Shown: piece by piece, positions 5,224 through 6,033 of the stretch
Layout of the letters: each line of letters starts with the position of its first letter
Position numbering within the stretch: the first letter of the stretch is position 1
Assembly (NCBI GenBank): GCA_001784535.1
Contig: MFRJ01000133.1
Coordinates: 3,251 to 9,283 of the forward strand
Reading direction: 5' to 3'
From: Candidatus Melainabacteria bacterium GWA2_34_9
Lineage (GTDB): Bacteria; Cyanobacteriota; Vampirovibrionia; Gastranaerophilales; UBA9971
Length of the DNA: 6,033 nt
The notes under the pieces: model-generated
What the model saw: only the letters and a program-made list of their open reading frames with translations
Told to the model about the DNA's origin: nothing
Databases searched by the model: none
Program-made: the position numbers and the translations under genes

Positions 5224-5706
5224 ATGGGAAATATTTTAAAAACTACAGTTATATTAAGTGCTATAGCTGGTTTAGCAGCAGGAGTTTTATTTTTAATTAA
5301 TTTCTTATTATTAAAATTCCTCGTTATATTTGCGCTATTTATTCTCGCAGGAGCCGGAATAATTATCTATCTAAAGAAGAACCAGATTGTTGGAATATTA
5401 ACAATTCAAGATGGAGCTCTTATTGGAGCAGTATCCGGTTTTATTTCTTTAATAACCGCTGCGACTGTATTTCTTCCTATCAACTATATTATCGAATTGT
5501 TCACAAGACACTACAAACAAACTCTGTCTTTCACTGATTTAAGCTATAGTTTTATAATTTCAATTATTATGTTATTTTTTGTGGCTCTGGTTATAAGTGC
5601 TCCTTTTAATGCAATTTCTGCAATGATTGCTGCGTATATATACGAAAAAATTGAAGACAAGCCTTTTGACTTTCAGTCACATCTTGAAATTGAACAGGAT
5701 GATTAA
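5224..5706 (+). CDS. Small four-helix integral membrane protein of unknown function
   Basis: The frame is open from ATG 5188 (172 residues), but ATG 5224 (160 residues) has GGAG 8 bases upstream and is preferred. Numbered from 5224, hydrophobic segments lie at about 7-30, 32-50, 63-87 and 107-138. A KK pair at 51-52 suggests that loop is cytoplasmic, so both ends would be inside. Segment 3 opens with a GxxxGxxxG glycine-zipper pattern (G64, G68, G72), a helix-packing motif. The tail at 141-160 is polar and acidic and ends in EIEQDD. I do not recognise a family, and no catalytic or transport motif is evident. It follows the 405-residue gene by 82 bases with no terminator between, so co-transcription is likely. 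A function shared with that protein is possible but unproven. Confidence 0.75.
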   Translation: MGNILKTTVILSAIAGLAAGVLFLINFLLLKFLVIFALFILAGAGIIIYLKKNQIVGILTIQDGALIGAVSGFISLITAATVFLPINYIIELFTRHYKQTLSFTDLSYSFIISIIMLFFVALVISAPFNAISAMIAAYIYEKIEDKPFDFQSHLEIEQDD

Positions 5707-5797
5707 GCATTAGAATTGACCAGAAGCCTATAATTATGGTAGAAAAGAATAAAGAACAGGATAAATATCGAAAGAGATAATGGTGATGAGTAATATT

Positions 5798-6033
5798 ATG
5801 CAAAATATAGAAACTTCAAAATTGAAAACCCACTGGTGCGCAAAACTTTCCGAAAAAGATATTAACACTAAAGTTCATTTAGCAGGCTGGGTTTCAAACG
5901 TAAGAGATCTCGGCGGAATTATTTTCGTGGAACTAAGAGACAGGAGCGGAATAATTCAAATCGTCGCGGATCCGATTAAAAATACTGATATTCACAAGAT
6001 TTTTCAACAATTAAAAAGTGAATATGTAATAAA
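5798..6033 (+). CDS. aspS: Aspartyl-tRNA synthetase, N-terminal part
   Basis: The gene runs off the right edge; 78 residues are visible. AspRS charges tRNA-Asp with aspartate in the cytoplasm. The visible part is the N-terminal OB-fold anticodon-binding domain, with KTHWCAKL (10-17), VHLAGWVSNVRDLGG (26-40), IIFVELRDRSG (41-51) and IIQIVADP (52-59). This pattern is characteristic of bacterial AspRS rather than AsnRS or LysRS. The catalytic class II motifs lie outside the window. The start is uncertain: in-frame ATG codons also occur at 5780 and 5786 and a GTG at 5783, with an in-frame stop at 5762-5764. ATG 5798 is chosen because it has GGTGATGAG (5782-5790) upstream and places KTHWC near the N-terminus, as is usual. 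Whether this enzyme discriminates tRNA-Asp from tRNA-Asn cannot be decided here. A TATAAT at 5729-5734 is a possible -10 but lacks a suitable -35. Confidence 0.92.
   Translation, partial: MQNIETSKLKTHWCAKLSEKDINTKVHLAGWVSNVRDLGGIIFVELRDRSGIIQIVADPIKNTDIHKIFQQLKSEYVI

Noticed and set aside
5716..5734. TTGACC followed by TATAAT upstream of aspS
   Set aside because: The spacing is only 7 bases, far too short for a sigma70 promoter.
5606..5803. Minus-strand open frame of 65 codons
   Set aside because: It is antisense to the membrane protein end and the aspS start region and has no support of its own.

Overview
This is an AT-rich bacterial window carrying mostly housekeeping genes. It starts inside a dihydrolipoyl dehydrogenase gene and ends inside an aspartyl-tRNA synthetase gene. 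The organism is flagellated, makes aromatic amino acids through a type I-beta DAHP synthase, and makes lipoate itself. The low GC content, the Asn/Lys-rich unknown protein, the AspRS N-terminus and the short flagellin would fit a gut-type Melainabacteria/Vampirovibrionia lineage. That placement is an inference from general resemblance; a Clostridia-like or other low-GC host cannot be excluded from sequence alone.

Layout, plus strand unless noted: (1) 1-1393, an apparent operon in which the end of lpd is followed after 13 bases by complete lipA; together they concern lipoyl-dependent enzyme complexes. (2) 1394-2533, a self-contained flagellin unit. A hairpin closes off lipA, then come two promoter candidates (a sigma70-like one and a weaker sigma28-like one), a leader hairpin, a strong Shine-Dalgarno site, a compact 283-residue flagellin, a potentially structured 3' untranslated segment and a clear intrinsic terminator. 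(3) 2548-3558, minus strand, a DAHP synthase gene convergent with flagellin. (4) 3559-3923, a very AT-rich intergenic region between divergent genes, with a GC-containing 10-base palindrome. (5) 3924-5706, two same-strand genes I cannot assign: a 405-residue soluble Asn/Lys-rich protein and a small four-helix membrane protein. (6) 5707-6033, a short intergenic stretch and the start of aspS.

The least explained part is the 3924-5706 pair. It sits among conserved genes, has no family I recognise, and its first gene carries a 13-base inverted repeat just after the start codon. Nothing in the window identifies a defence, mobile-element, CRISPR or biosynthetic system, and I do not claim one. No tRNA, rRNA or insertion sequence was seen.
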